DNA from: Narthecium ossifragum
Taxonomy: Eukaryota > Streptophyta > Magnoliopsida > Dioscoreales > Nartheciaceae
Direction: 5' to 3'
Assembly: GCA_963920575.1 (NCBI GenBank)
Contig: OY986967.1
Span: 1,255,001 to 1,319,000, forward strand
Length of the DNA: 64,000 bases
The translations under genes and the position numbers were made by a program. The notes under the pieces were generated by a model, which was not told where the DNA came from, made no database searches, and worked only from the letters and a program-made list of their open reading frames with translations. This document shows, one piece after another, positions 11,940-22,440 of the stretch (the first letter of the stretch is position 1; every line of letters starts with the position of its first letter).

Positions 11940-12230
11940 AAAATGATTTTTAATTCACTCATAAAGAACTGTTTAACTTCCATTTCTGAATTATGTTTTG
12001 TTTTTATTGGATTTGATCTGATCATTTGACATGAAATGGAGAAGAGTTGAAACCAACAAACATGGTGGGCAAAGCCATGATGTACTAAATTTGATTCCAA
12101 TAATCCACAGTTATCATGCAGAACATGGATATAGAAAGAATGTGAGGATGATCAATTAATAGCTAGAGATCAGTATGGCTTACTGATTTCTTGGCTGCCA
12201 TATTGCTTCTCCTCTTCACATCTTTGCCAC
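11940..12230 (-). repeat. Kinase-less copy of an LRK10-like 5' flank
   Basis: The sequence at 11958-12045 resembles the DNA upstream of RLK-C (28470-28550; shared phrase GACATGAAATGGAGAAGA), and 12060-12225 matches 23450-23610 and 42880-43030 (shared phrases TTTGATTCCAATAATCCA and AGATCAGTATGGCTTACTGA). No kinase coding sequence follows on the expected side, so this looks like a leftover of a lost tandem copy. Confidence 0.6.
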
Positions 12231-12306
12231 AATGCTATAAACCATCATTTATCAGCTGATGAGAAAATAATTTCGTTAAAGTTTTACAACATTTCATTAT
12301 AGGGTT

Positions 12307-13097
12307 ATTTGCATATACCCCCCTGAAAAAGGTTTATTTTACGTATACTACCCTAAAAAAACAAAATTTGCATAAAAAACCTTGAAAATCTTGATTATTT
12401 GCATATAGCCCCTCGGGTTACCCTAGTCTTATTTTCTCAGAGCATGGATGATTCTGGCTGCACGATCTTTTTGTGGTTGGATGAGGCTCACTCAACTGTT
12501 GATTTAAATCATTACATTGATCTTGAGAACCAGCTACTAAGGAGATTCGATGCTGTCGAGGAAAAACTGCAAACATCAATTGCAAGTTTAGGGAGGAAAA
12601 TTGATTGTGCCAATGAAACAATGCAAAGTGCAAGGAGATGGGGTGAAAGCATCGACAAGATGGAAAAAACTGTGTCCAAAATGGTTGTGAGCATACATGC
12701 TCAGTTTATCTTCATTACCCTGTTAATTGTAATCAAGTTTGTACTCTAAGCAATTGTGCTTTGTAATCAAGGGCAAATGTTACCTGTGAATTGTTAATTG
12801 AAATCAAGGTTGTAATCCAAGGCTGAATATGTTAGCTATTGGTTGTAATCAAGGTTGCAGTATCTGCTTTGTAGTGCATGGTTGTAATCAATGCAAACAA
12901 AAATGTGATTTTCATTGCAAATTGCTAATGTATTTCCACCGTTAGCCTCCGTTAGCTTGTACACGGAATATTCCATTCCCAAGTAACCAGAGGGGCTATA
13001 TGCAAATAATCAAGATTTTTAAGGTTTTTAATGCAAATTTTGTTTTTTTAGGGTGGTATACGTAAAATAAACCTTTTTCAGGGGGGTATATGCAAAT
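12307..13097. mobile_element. Long-TIR transposon carrying a captured exon
   Basis: Two arms of about 117 bp (12307-12423 and 12982-13097) are near-perfect inverted repeats starting ATTTGCATATACCCCCCTG. Arms of this length with C-rich ends are typical of non-autonomous Mutator-like elements in plants. The interior holds a host-gene exon (separate entry) and no transposase, which is the layout of a Pack-MULE. I could not find matching 9-bp target duplications at these edges, so the superfamily is inferred from the TIRs alone. Confidence 0.7.
12441..12749 (+). pseudogene. Captured 3' exon of a GRF-type zinc-finger protein gene
   Basis: The open frame after an acceptor-like TTTTCTCAG (ending 12440) encodes about 101 residues. 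It begins DDSGCTIFLWLDEA, which fits the second half of the plant GRF zinc finger (cysteine, then F-x-W-x-D). A charged stretch of about 55 residues likely to form a coiled coil follows, then a hydrophobic C-terminal segment (FIFITLLIVIKFVL), as in many plant GRF-finger proteins. The first half of the finger, which would lie in the previous exon, is missing. It lies inside the long-TIR element, so it is best read as a captured fragment; a translated product from the ATG at 12444 is possible but unproven. Confidence 0.55.
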
Positions 13098-13203
13098 TAT
13101 ATAAGTGTTGTCTCTATCCCACTAGTATCTATACAGTAATACATAGCAATGTTAGAGTAACTAAAGGGCTTCTTTCATCTAGAGATAGATACCTCTATCT
13201 ATC

Positions 13204-13352
13204 TGATCACTCTCCTTCAACGGAGACATGATTTCCACTGTTTTTTTTTCAACTTGTTTCTTGGCTACTTATAATTATCTGATCACTCTCCTTCAACAGA
13301 GACACGATTTCCATTGATTTTTTTCTACTTGTTTCTTGGCTACTTATAATCG
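13204..13352. repeat. Tandem duplication, two copies of about 75 bp
   Basis: The phrase GATCACTCTCCTTCAACRGA, a T-rich run, then CTTGTTTCTTGGCTACTT occurs twice in succession. Noncoding. Confidence 0.8.
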
Positions 13353-14627
13353 AAGTGTTCACGCGCGAAATTACCCAGCTTTCGGCGAACAACAAAAAAT
13401 CGTGATGGATCAGGGACGTGTTTTCTCCAACCTCCTCGAAAGCGAGTGAGGGTGCTAAGATTGTGAAAAAGATACAATGAAAATAAGTTAAATTCAATCA
13501 AGAACTTAAGATTTGCTCTGACGGCACCGAAATCGGCTCCGTCGAAATGATCATATATTATTATTTGCGGATGCGGCACCGCTGACGAATCTGACGAAAT
13601 ACTTACTTGCAAACTAATGTGAGTAAATTACAAAGATGCAGGGCGGACCTGCGAAACAAAGTGCAGGGCGGACCAACAAAAAACCTGAGTCTAAAATACA
13701 ACAGTGGCTAAGCCTACTGACAAGAGTCTTGCTCTGGATTCTGGGTTGCGAGAGAGCGTTCTGCGGTGATCTTCCACACATTTATAGGCTTTAATTGTAG
13801 TTGAGGTAGTTACGTTTCTTTGATTGCCACGTGTCCCATGCAAACGGTTGATTCAACCGCATCCACGATCATTGTTAGTTACAGCAACTGCACCATCTTC
13901 TTTCATTCCATTGTGTCTGTCTATTTTCTGTCAATTTCACCCTATGATGGAGTCCGAATTTGGTGAAACTCTCATAACAAAAGTCATAGATATTCGAATT
14001 ATCTTTCCAATGATAACTAACTCACATCATTTGGATATCAGACGAGAAATTTATGAGCAAAATACCTTTGCAGCATAACACTATCGCGCAATGGACGAAT
14101 TTGTCCATGGACAATTTCGTCCAATTTTCATTGGTGTTATCTCATGACATCATATTGTAGCTTTTCGAGTCCTCTTTCCAATGGTATGAGAATCATCAAA
14201 TTTGGACTCCGAATGATAAAGTTAAAAATGAAAAACCAACATTACGTCATGAAATAAGACATCCGATTGGCGATATGAATCCCCACGAAAATGAACGCTC
14301 ACGAAAGAACGCCAGTAAAAGACAAGCATATCATTTTCGCCTAGATAATTGCAATTTTGTCATTCCAAGCTTTTATTGTAGATTTGATACCCCAAACGTC
14401 CCAATTGGAAAAACCCATCAACAACAAACTTGTAGTGATCTTAGAAAGAGCTTTCCAATGATTCACAAATCAACTAATTCCGAGGTCGTATGTAAAAATT
14501 ATGGTCAAAAGTACTATAGCCATGTCGGAATCGAGGACGAGGAGAATTTCATGACAATTTCATAAATACCACGAAATTGCCATCAAGTAGCATATATTTC
14601 AATCATCCACTTGGTCTGATTTTATGG
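13353..14627. other. LTR-retrotransposon-derived spacer, no gene
   Basis: The region at about 13930-14130 resembles 48540-48830: both have AGATATTC...ATTATCTTTCCAATG followed by TGGACGA/TCGTCCA phrases. It is therefore probably a remnant of the LTR family that occupies 45-52.6 kb. Several short open frames here are not conserved. Confidence 0.4.
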
Positions 14628-15399
14628 CTAACACGAAGTACTAACAATTGAATCACTTTCCCCCCGCAAATCAGAGGCAACAATATTAGGAGTCATCAAG
14701 TGCTGGAATGGATTCAATGGTGGAGAGATCACCATCTCCCCCTCCAACATCTTCACCACCTCGCTCATCGGAGGCCTCGCCTCTGCCTGATACTGAGCAC
14801 ACCACAGCGCAGCCATGCACATCCTCACTATCCTCTCCCTCTCATCTCCACCCCCACAGAGATCCACCACCTTCTCCATCTCACCGCCCTCAAGCCGCCT
14901 CCACACCCACATCGGAAACCACTGTTCTCCATCAATGGATTCCTCCAAGTAGTTCCTCCTCCTCCCTACCAACTCAAACAACAGCATCCCAAAGCTATAG
15001 ACATCACACTTGTGCGTGAGTTGGGTGTCCATCCACATCTCTGGTGCGGCATAACCCGGAGTCCCCCTCGCCTGAGTCCCCCTCGCCTCTGTCATGGTCA
15101 CGTGAGTGCTGTCCCTGTTGCAGAGCTTCGCCAATCCAAAGTCTGCAACCTTGGGAGAGAAGCTCGCATCAAGGAGGATGTTTGCAGGCTTGATGTCGTA
15201 GTGAACTATCTTCTGGTCGCATTCTTCGTGAAGATACGCCAGTCCTCTGGCTGTTCCAATGGCAATCTCATGCAGCTTTGCAACACCAAGTGTGTAGCTC
15301 TTGTTGAACAAATACCTATCAAGAGAACCATTCTGCATGAATTCATAGACGAGAGCTCGTACCGAGGGAGCGCAACAGAAGCCGAAGAGCCTGACGAGG
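14628..15399 (-). pseudogene. LRK10-like receptor kinase, 5'-truncated pseudogene
   Basis: The minus strand encodes the kinase C-lobe from NLVRLFGFC through to a stop at 14628. Visible are ALVYEFMQNGSLDRYLF, the catalytic HYDIKPAN (non-RD), DFGLA, GTPGYAAPE and the final MSEVVKMLEGE helix. The N-lobe with the glycine loop and VAVK lysine, the membrane segment and exon 1 are absent; homology stops near 15400 where LTR sequence begins. A 15-bp tandem duplication (15061-15075 and 15076-15090) adds five residues (GTQAR) in the activation segment just before GTPGY. It is the most diverged kinase of the cluster. It cannot make an active kinase. Confidence 0.85.
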
Positions 15400-15401
15400 T
15401 A

Positions 15402-15986
15402 ATACTAATGAGAGGTACACCAGATAAATCTTCACTATGAGAGAGAGATTACAAAGCCCAAACCCTAGCAGAGACAAAGAGATCTCTCTCTAGGGTTGTC
15501 TATTCTTACACCTCTCACAAGTCTCTCAATAACATCTCTACCACACAAAGAAACCCTAAAAGCACTTTATTTATAGCCTCCACTAAACACAAATCCGAAT
15601 TAAATCTGAGCCGTCGGATCTGCCCGTCCAGGAGAGAAGGATCGATCCCACTCAAAGGAAGGATCGATCCGAGTATGCTCAAGATCGGCGAATTCCAAAA
15701 TCCTGAGTTGGATCGATCCCACTCTGTAGGAGCGATCGATCCGTCCTCAAAATTCCAACATCCCGAAGTAGGATCGATCCAAGGATCGATCGAACCTTAA
15801 CCTTCGAAAATAGGTGCTCTCTGTCTGGGAAAATATGCACAGTCCGATCGATCCCTCTCTTAAAGAAGGATCGATCGAAACTATACAAAGTAAGAGATCT
15901 CCATGCACGATCGATCCGTCTCTTAAAGTCGGATCGATCCGATGATCCGTTGTTGCCGTCATATCCTCATGGAGGAAAAGTCAACA
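15402..15986 (-). mobile_element. LTR fragment with GATCGATC palindromes, cutting the kinase pseudogene
   Basis: In minus orientation it begins TGTTGACTTTT (15986), the same start as the copia LTR at 36983, and shares GGCTCAGATTTAATTC followed by a TATA box (GGCTATAAATAAAG, about 15578-15565). The downstream R/U5 part differs from that copia, so it is a sister family. Ten GATCGATC palindromes occupy 15639-15940. The other edge is placed at the point where kinase homology resumes. No target duplication was recognised. Confidence 0.65.
15565..15940 (-). promoter_or_regulatory. U3 module: ten GATCGATC palindromes upstream of a TATA box
   Basis: GATCGATC-containing decamers start at 15639, 15661, 15710, 15733, 15771, 15783, 15845, 15868, 15908 and 15931. 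They fall in pairs 22 or 23 bp apart, with one pair 12 bp apart. The one nearest the TATA box lies about 60 bp away. Confidence 0.6.
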
Positions 15987-16312
15987 ATGTCCAGAAAGTT
16001 TTATTTCCTTTAATACATTTAGGGGTTTTTAACCCCTCTTTTTTCTAAAAAAAAAACAGTTTTCTTGCTCGTTCAATCAAAAAAAAAAGAGGTTCTAGTT
16101 TACTGATGGCCAGCATGAAAGAAATCTATGAAATTTATCCACAAGGAGAAACTTAAGGGATTGAACATGTTAATTAGTAGTATTAGAGTCCTAATAAGAT
16201 TTACTTATATCAGAAATTATTGTTGTACCTCTCATTAGTATTTTGGTATTTCTAATAAGAGTCGTAGAACCATAGGAGCTTCTTAATATAGGAAAAGTAG
16301 TAGCTTTTGTTG

Positions 16313-17881
16313 TCATTGTTGTAAGTTATGTAATTGACTATTTGTTTCATCAAGATTGAAACTAGAGTTAACAATATCAATTAGCTTGGCATAGAACTCA
16401 TTAAATGTTTCATCTTCTTCCATCTCCAAACCTTCAAAGGTACTTGTTAACCTTTGCAACTTTGCTATCTTAACTGCAATAGTACCTGTTGGAAAATAGA
16501 AGAGGAATAGGATCTTACTTTTACTAAGGTAGCAAGAATCCTTTACAATGAGAAGAAGGAAACTAAATTCTAAACACTTACCAGATAAGGTAATATAACT
16601 GCAAAAGAAAGGAAACCGCCGATGAAGAAGAAGGAAAAGCCGATGTAGAACCGAAGCTTGATCGAGGCCAGTGTATCACACTGTGCCCTTAAGTTCGTAT
16701 TGCCCACCACCGGTGCTTCTGGTTCTTCAGGCAAGGAACTCCCAGGGTACAACGATCTCCTGTGCGAACAGAAGGAAGCCGGCCTCCGATCGCCCATCAA
16801 GCCTCCGCTGGTACGGTACTCTTAGACTTCAAGACCCTCTAGTGAGTGGTGTGCAAAAAATGGATGCATGTAACTTAGCTTCTAAAGGGCTGGAATATGT
16901 CCTATTTATAGGCTAAGGGAGGAAGCTGATTAACCATTAGGGGAGATGGAAAGGCACGCCTCGTCAGCAAAGAACAACCAATTACAGACTGCCATGTCAT
17001 CTGGAAGCTGATCAGTCAAGGTAGCCAAGAGCCAGATTTGAATCAATTCCCCTTGAATCGAAACTGACTCAATCAATTGCACAGAAGCCCAAGAGTCGTA
17101 ATTGACTCAATCAATTCATTTGAAGCCCAAGAGTCGGACTAGATCAAATCCCAAGATATAACTGACTCAGCCCATTAATCATGGGCATCCCAAGAGTCAA
17201 ATCCAATCAATTAACCTGTAACCATCTTGGAAGCTGAAAAGATTCAATGAATTCGAGCTGACTCGACCAGCTCCTGTGTGTAGCAAAAAGGACACACATG
17301 GGCGGCGGCGGTGCGCGCGTGTGGGATGTTCTACCTTTAGTCCTCACATGTGTTCACAGCCTAAAGGCTCAAAACACTATATAAACTAGTGAAATATTTC
17401 CTCCACTTCCAATGTGGGACTAAACTACTCTACACACATGGGCTCTCCACCATTTGGCTATTTGTTAATGGGCTCTTCCAAGGCCCATTTGTTTCAACCC
17501 ATGTTTAGCCCAACTCAATTGGGCCCCAAATCCAACAGTACCTTCATGAGTGATTTTAAGTGTCTCCCAAGTCTTTCTAGCTACTTTGCAATTTGAAATT
17601 CTTCAAAATTCACCGGGTCTGACAACACTAAAGATTGCATTGATAGCTCTCCTGTTCCAAACATACTCACTTTGTTCTGCTGGTGTCCGCTCCTCAATGG
17701 GCTTGGGAACTTGCACACCATTCAACATAACAGTAGGCTCTTCCCATCCTTTTACAACTGATCTCCAAACACCCTCATCAATTGATTTAAGTTGAGCTCG
17801 CATCCTAGCCTCCCAATAAGAGTAGTTTAAGCCATCAAAGAGAGGTGGTCGTGAGCTGGAACCTCGCAGGTCAGATTTCAC
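16313..17881 (-). pseudogene. Copia gag remnant, split by a solo LTR
   Basis: From 17881 leftwards the minus strand encodes a copia Gag N-terminus (PPLFDGLNYSYWEARMRAQL, then YVWNRRAINAIFSVV). A stop follows GEF, and the same frame continues with RISNCKVARKTWETLKITHE. After the inserted LTR (16487-17537) the frame resumes at 16481 with KLQRLTSTFEGLEMEEDETF...FYAKLIDIVN and ends at 16313. A primer-binding-site-like TGATATTAGAGC lies just upstream at 17930-17919. The zinc knuckle and all of pol are missing. Confidence 0.75.
16487..17537 (-). mobile_element. Solo LTR inserted in the gag remnant (TSD GTACC)
   Basis: The minus-strand sequence begins TGTTGGATTTGG and ends TTCCAACA, and is flanked on both sides by GTACC (16482-16486 and 17538-17542, plus-strand reading), a perfect 5-bp target duplication. 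Gag coding is contiguous across the site if it is removed. Length is 1051 bp with no coding content, so it is a product of LTR-LTR recombination. It is younger than the gag element it interrupts. Confidence 0.85.
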
Positions 17882-17935
17882 TCACAAAGCTATATTAGTA
17901 GCTAGCAGGAGAGTGTCTGCTCTAATATCAATTGA

Positions 17936-18141
17936 AGAAAAAGGACCTCTAGAAATCACTAATACTGGCTCTAGTAAGCAAATAACACTCTCACACACTA
18001 AGTATCAACAATTATATAACACTAGCATCTTGTAAACTATCTCACAGACATAACATCGAACACATGAGGGGCTGATCGGGTGTGTGGTGTGGTTGCCTAG
18101 TTGAGCCAGTATTAGTGATTTCTAGGGTCCTTTTTCTTCTG
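17936..18141. repeat. Inverted repeat with 38-40 bp arms
   Basis: GAGCCAGTATTAGTGATTTC on the plus strand at about 18103 recurs on the minus strand at about 17975, each followed by TAG(A)GGTCCTTTTTCTTC. The arms are separated by about 128 bp. The left arm adjoins the copia primer-binding-like site, so these may be LTR ends in opposite orientation. Confidence 0.7.
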
Positions 18142-18422
18142 TTGTTTTCTTACGAGGCCACATTAAGTATAGTGATGTAGACCATAGATAAGAGGAGAAG
18201 AGAAAGAAGAAGAGAGATGGAAGCAGGGAATTTTTAATCAAAAAATTACTATGTAAATAAGACAATAGACAAGCCTATTGTCTTACTTATAGTCTTAGAA
18301 ACATCAAATTTAATTCACAAATAAAACCATAATCACGCCGTAATAATACTTTTTTTTATATTAAAATCCTAAATTAGTATATCGCGATGGCGCTGCGGCG
18401 ACCGGCGACGAAGAAGAGAGTT

Positions 18423-19902
18423 TCATGATGAAGTACTAATTGAATCGTCTGTACTCGAACTCAACAGTCTAGGCCTTATGCTTAACGGATCCATGTAGGC
18501 GAATGGGTTCGCCGGCGGCACGATCTCCTGCTCCCCCTCCAGCATCCTCACCACCAGCGTCATCGTCGGCCGGTCCTCCGGCCGATACTGAATACACCAC
18601 AGCGCCACCTTGCACATCCTCTCAGCCCTCTCTCTGTTCTCCCCCTCCACACCACACTCCGCTATAATCCTCTCCATTTCGCCTTCTTCGTACTTCTCCC
18701 ATATCCACTTTGGGAACCATTGTTGGCTCTCGCCATGCTTGAACTCCAGGTTCCTCCTCCTCCCAAGTATCTCACACAACAGCATCCCGAAGCTGTAAAC
18801 GTCGCACTTGTACGTCACCGGAAACGGCATCCAGAGCTCTGGCGCGGCGTAGCCGGGAGTCCCTCTCCCTCCTGTCATTGTCACATGACTGTTCTCCCGG
18901 TCACAGAGCATGGCCAGTCCGAAGTCTGCCACCTTGGGCACAAAGTTGGCTCCCAGAAGAACATTGCCTGGCTTTATGTCATAGTGGACTATCTTCTTCT
19001 GGCACTCCTCGTGGAGGTACCTGATTCCTTTGGCAGTGCCGATGGCGATCTCGTGAAGCTTAGTCCATTCCAGCTTCTGTCTCTCGTCAAACAAGTATCT
19101 ATCCAAGGACCCATTCTCCATGAACTCATAGACAAGAGCTTTGAGTGTGGTATCAAAGCAGAATCCATAGAGCCTGACCAGATTGATGTGATAAGTTCTG
19201 CCAATGGTGCCGACCTCCGCCATGAATTGTTCTTCAGCTCTCTTATCCATGAGTGAGCCATTGAGGACCTTCACCGCGACCAAGACGCGATTGGGGAGCT
19301 GCCCTTTGTAGACTATTCCAAAGCCACCTGATCCCACTTTCTCGGCGTAGTTCTGAGTGAATTCCATGAGATGATCTGGTGTGAATCTGACTGGTTTCTC
19401 TTTCAGGATGTCATCAAGAAACCTCTCAATGGATGCCAACTGAACTATAGAGTCTGTGCTCTTCGACGAAGTGAGAGGTAAAAGAGACGGAGATGACCTC
19501 GAATTAAGTGGTGCATTTGAAGGTGTATCACTCCTGGACATCCGCATGGATATTATGGCTGATTTCATTTTGGCTTTCAGTTTGGCTCTTTTATATTTGA
19601 AGATCAGAAAAATTATCACGATTAGGACCATGCCACCCACAACCGATAGTACTGCAAAAGTTTACATGATATTAGAATTCAGGGCCTGTGTTCTGATACC
19701 ATGTTAAATCAACAATTATGTGAAAAAAAGAGCCAAATTGATAACACTTATAGTATGTGAGCATTCTTGACTTACCGATGGTAACGGCGGCATTAGTTCC
19801 ACTGAGGCCACCTGAGCTTGAAGATGATGAAGTGTTGTTGTTTTGAGATGAAGTAGTGTTCCCTGGAGATGAACCATTGTTGCTTGGAGAAGTGGTGCTC
19901 AT
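18423..19902 (-). CDS. RLK-A: LRK10-like receptor-like protein kinase, short ectodomain
   Basis: Two exons: 19902-19776 and 19651-18423, with donor GTAAGT and acceptor TTTTGCAG in matching phase, giving about 451 residues. The N-terminal 43 residues are Ser/Asn-rich (MSTTSPSNNGSS...) without a cleavable signal peptide. One membrane segment (about 44-63, VVGGMVLIVIIFLIF) is followed by a basic stop. The kinase domain has GSGGFG (149-154), VAVK lysine (170), HYDIKPGN (265-272, so non-RD), DFG (285-287) and GTPGYAAPE (306-314), all intact. Family members (LRK10/LRK10L2, rust-resistance Lr10-like) are plasma-membrane Ser/Thr kinases linked to defence and usually carry a GUB_WAK cysteine-rich ectodomain, which is absent here. 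Its substrate is unknown. Confidence 0.88.
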
Positions 19903-20273
19903 GTCTGGCAGTTTGAAATCAAGAGCAAGACTTCCAATTCTATTATTTCCTCAATCCATGAACTCCCCTTGATCTTTCTTCTTCTGAAACAATAGGCAAA
20001 ATGGAAACAGATGTTCAATTCACCCGACAACACCTCTTAATTTCCAGATCTGAAACATCGTGATGATTGAATCGAGTATTCTCAAACATTCTATTTCTTT
20101 GATTTTAACATCATGATGATTGCTGGATTTGTTAGGCTAGAATATAAATTTATTCAATCACAAAGTTATGAGAGATCACTAGATTCTCATCTTTTGATTA
20201 CGAAATTTTTCATGGAAAGCAGAACCATCTAAAAAGAAGACAAGAGACAATGATCAAAAGCTAGAGAATTTGG

Positions 20274-20552
20274 CTTACATATTTCCTCTGTTCTACAGCT
20301 GTTCTCCTCCTTCCATCTTTTAGGTGAACCTCTGCATCATGAACCTATGATCCTCTCATGAAAGCCCACATCTTTTCTCCAGCTAAAGATAGAGCAAAGA
20401 AAGGCCCAAAGAGGAAGAGCTCAGGAACCTTCAAGCCTCTTTCTTGGTAGGTAGCGTGACAAATAATTTGTGAGAGACGTGTCTTCTACTGGGTTCTCTA
20501 AAGATAAGGCTATTAGTCCAACTAACCACAGGGTTCTCAGCAATCTATAAAG
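20274..20552 (-). promoter_or_regulatory. Putative promoter and 5' leader exon of RLK-A
   Basis: On the minus strand a TATA-like CTTTATAGATTG (about 20552-20541) is followed by some 240 nt ending in a donor-like ATAT/GTAAGCC at about 20279. A leader exon spliced to the segment before the ATG at 19902 is therefore plausible. The leader contains a short upstream frame beginning ATGTGGGCTTTC and stopping after eight codons. The segment is duplicated nearly intact at 25965-26390. The leader is inferred. Confidence 0.35.
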
Positions 20553-20965
20553 CACATTGACTTCTTTGATTGTTAAGAGCTCTAACATGGATAGGACCAT
20601 GTGTGAATCAACTGTAGGGCCTAGTTGGGTGTGGAATTAAAAGACTTGTGATGCCAATAGGAGCACCCAATTTTTTTGGAAGTAAAAAAGAAAATAAAGA
20701 GTTGGGTTATGTCAACTCACCTATCATCAAAATCACAAGACGTGGACCTACATCTGCCAAGAAAATTTAATTGGCAAACAAACATCTGTGAGGACGAATA
20801 TAGTGACACAACAGAGGCTCCAATCTCTGTTCCTATGCTCAAACCTACACCTGAAATATAACTTGCAAGTAAGAAACAGAGCATAACATGCATACCCATC
20901 AATTGAGTTCAAGGGGAAAAAAACCAACAAAGTTACAATGCTTTTCTGATAGATAACATATAGCA

Positions 20966-22382
20966 TCAGAGATTTTCGTGATCATTCACTCCACTTTCAG
21001 GACCACTTTCAAGAGTCGAAGTTGCTTTACTAGTTGTATCTCCTGTACTTGAGCTCCATAGCTCCGGCCTCACGGCCGGCGGAGCCATGTACTGAAACGG
21101 ATTCAATGGCTCCATGATCTCCTGCTGCCCCTCCAGCATCCTCACCACGCAGGTCATTGAGGGACGGTCATCCGGGTGATACTGAACACACCACAGTGCC
21201 ACCTTACACATCCTCTCAGCCTTCTCTCTGTTCTCCACATCCACGGCGCATTCAGATACAATCTTCTCCATTTCGCCTTCTTCATACTTGTTCCAAATCC
21301 ATCTTGGGAACCATTCTTGGCTCTCATCGCGCCTGAACTCAAGGTTTCTCCTCCTCCCAAGGATCTCAAACAACATCATTCCAAAGCTATAAACATCACA
21401 CTTGCACGTCACCGGAAAAGGCATCCACAGCTCTGGTGCAGCGTAGCCGGGAGTCCCTCTGCCTCCTGTCATTGTCACATGAGTCTTGTCCCTGTCACAG
21501 TACTTTGCCAATCCAAAGTCTGCCACCTTTGGAGCAAAGTTGGCACTGAGAAGAACATTGCCTGGCTTTATATCATAATGTACAATCTTCTTCTGGCACT
21601 CCTCATGGAGGTATCTAATTCCTCTGGCAGTGCCAACGGCGATTTCGTGAAGCTTCGTCCAATCGATCTTTTGTTTTGAATCAAACAAGTATCTATCTAG
21701 GGATCCATTCTCCATGAACTCGTAAACGAGAGCTTTCACTGTGGCTTCGAAACAGAACCCATAGAGCCTGACCAAATTGATGTGATGAGTTCTTCCTATG
21801 GTGCCAACCTCTGCCATGAATTGTTCTTCAGCTTTCTTCTCCATGGTACTTTTAAGGACCTTCACTGCGACTAACACACCATTGGGAAGCTGCCCTTTGT
21901 AGACTATTCCGAAGCCACCTGATCCAAGTTTCTCTGCAAAGTTCTGAGTTAAATCCACGATATGCTGTGGGGTGAAACTGACTGGTTTCTCTTTGAGGAT
22001 GTCATCAAGAAATCTCTCAATGGAACTTGTATCAACCCTACAATCTTTGCTAGCTGACCAATCAGCACGTATAGCTGCAACTTCACAATCGACAACTTGC
22101 ATGGAATCTTTGATTGATTGCATTAGCTTCTTCTTTTTGTACTTGATGATCATAACGACTATTAAGACTGCGACAAAGGCAGCAAGAATAGATGTTGCTG
22201 CAGAAGTTGACAAGATTGGCAATGAGTGAGAGAGTCAAGAATGGCAGAACTCTTAATAATATCGGAGTTGCATCATGGGTTTGAAGTGTTGACTTACGGA
22301 CGATAATCGCCACCGCTGTAACACTGACATGGCCATTTGAGGTTGGAGATGATGATGTACTGTTGCTCGAAGAATTCGACAT
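20966..22382 (-). CDS. RLK-B: LRK10-like receptor-like protein kinase, short ectodomain
   Basis: Exon 1 is 22382-22298 (28 codons plus one base, MSNSSSNSTSSSPTSNGHVS...), donor GTAAGT; exon 2 is 22197-20966 after acceptor CTTCTGCAG. The product is about 438 residues. The Ser/Asn-rich N-terminus of about 29 residues runs into one membrane segment (about 32-46, ILAAFVAVLIVVMII) and a basic KYKKKK. Kinase motifs are intact: GSGGFG (120-125), VAVK lysine (141), HYDIKPGN (235-242, non-RD), DFG (255-257), GTPGYAAPE and a full C-lobe ending VVRMLEGQQ. A C-terminal tail rich in Ser/Thr follows. No signal peptide or cysteine-rich ectodomain is present. It lies about 1 kb downstream of the RLK-A leader, in the same orientation, and has a damaged tandem twin, RLK-C. 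Confidence 0.88.
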
Positions 22383-22440
22383 GATCTTTAATTTGTTCTT
22401 CCGAAACTCTATGAAAATGGAAGCAGATCCTTATTTCACT

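Larger units (their letters stand above)
20155..22440 (-). repeat. Tandem duplication unit, copy 1 (contains RLK-B)
   Basis: This unit corresponds to 25960-28495 with high identity over exons, intron and 3' flank. The only large difference is about 210 bp extra in copy 2 (26702-26912). The offset is about 5.8 kb at the left end and 6.03 kb at the kinase. Confidence 0.85.

Noticed and set aside
14700..15440. Long plus-strand frames opposite the kinase pseudogene
   Set aside because: They are antisense shadows of the kinase coding sequence, as are similar frames at 18720-19256, 21176-21679 and 27204-27707.
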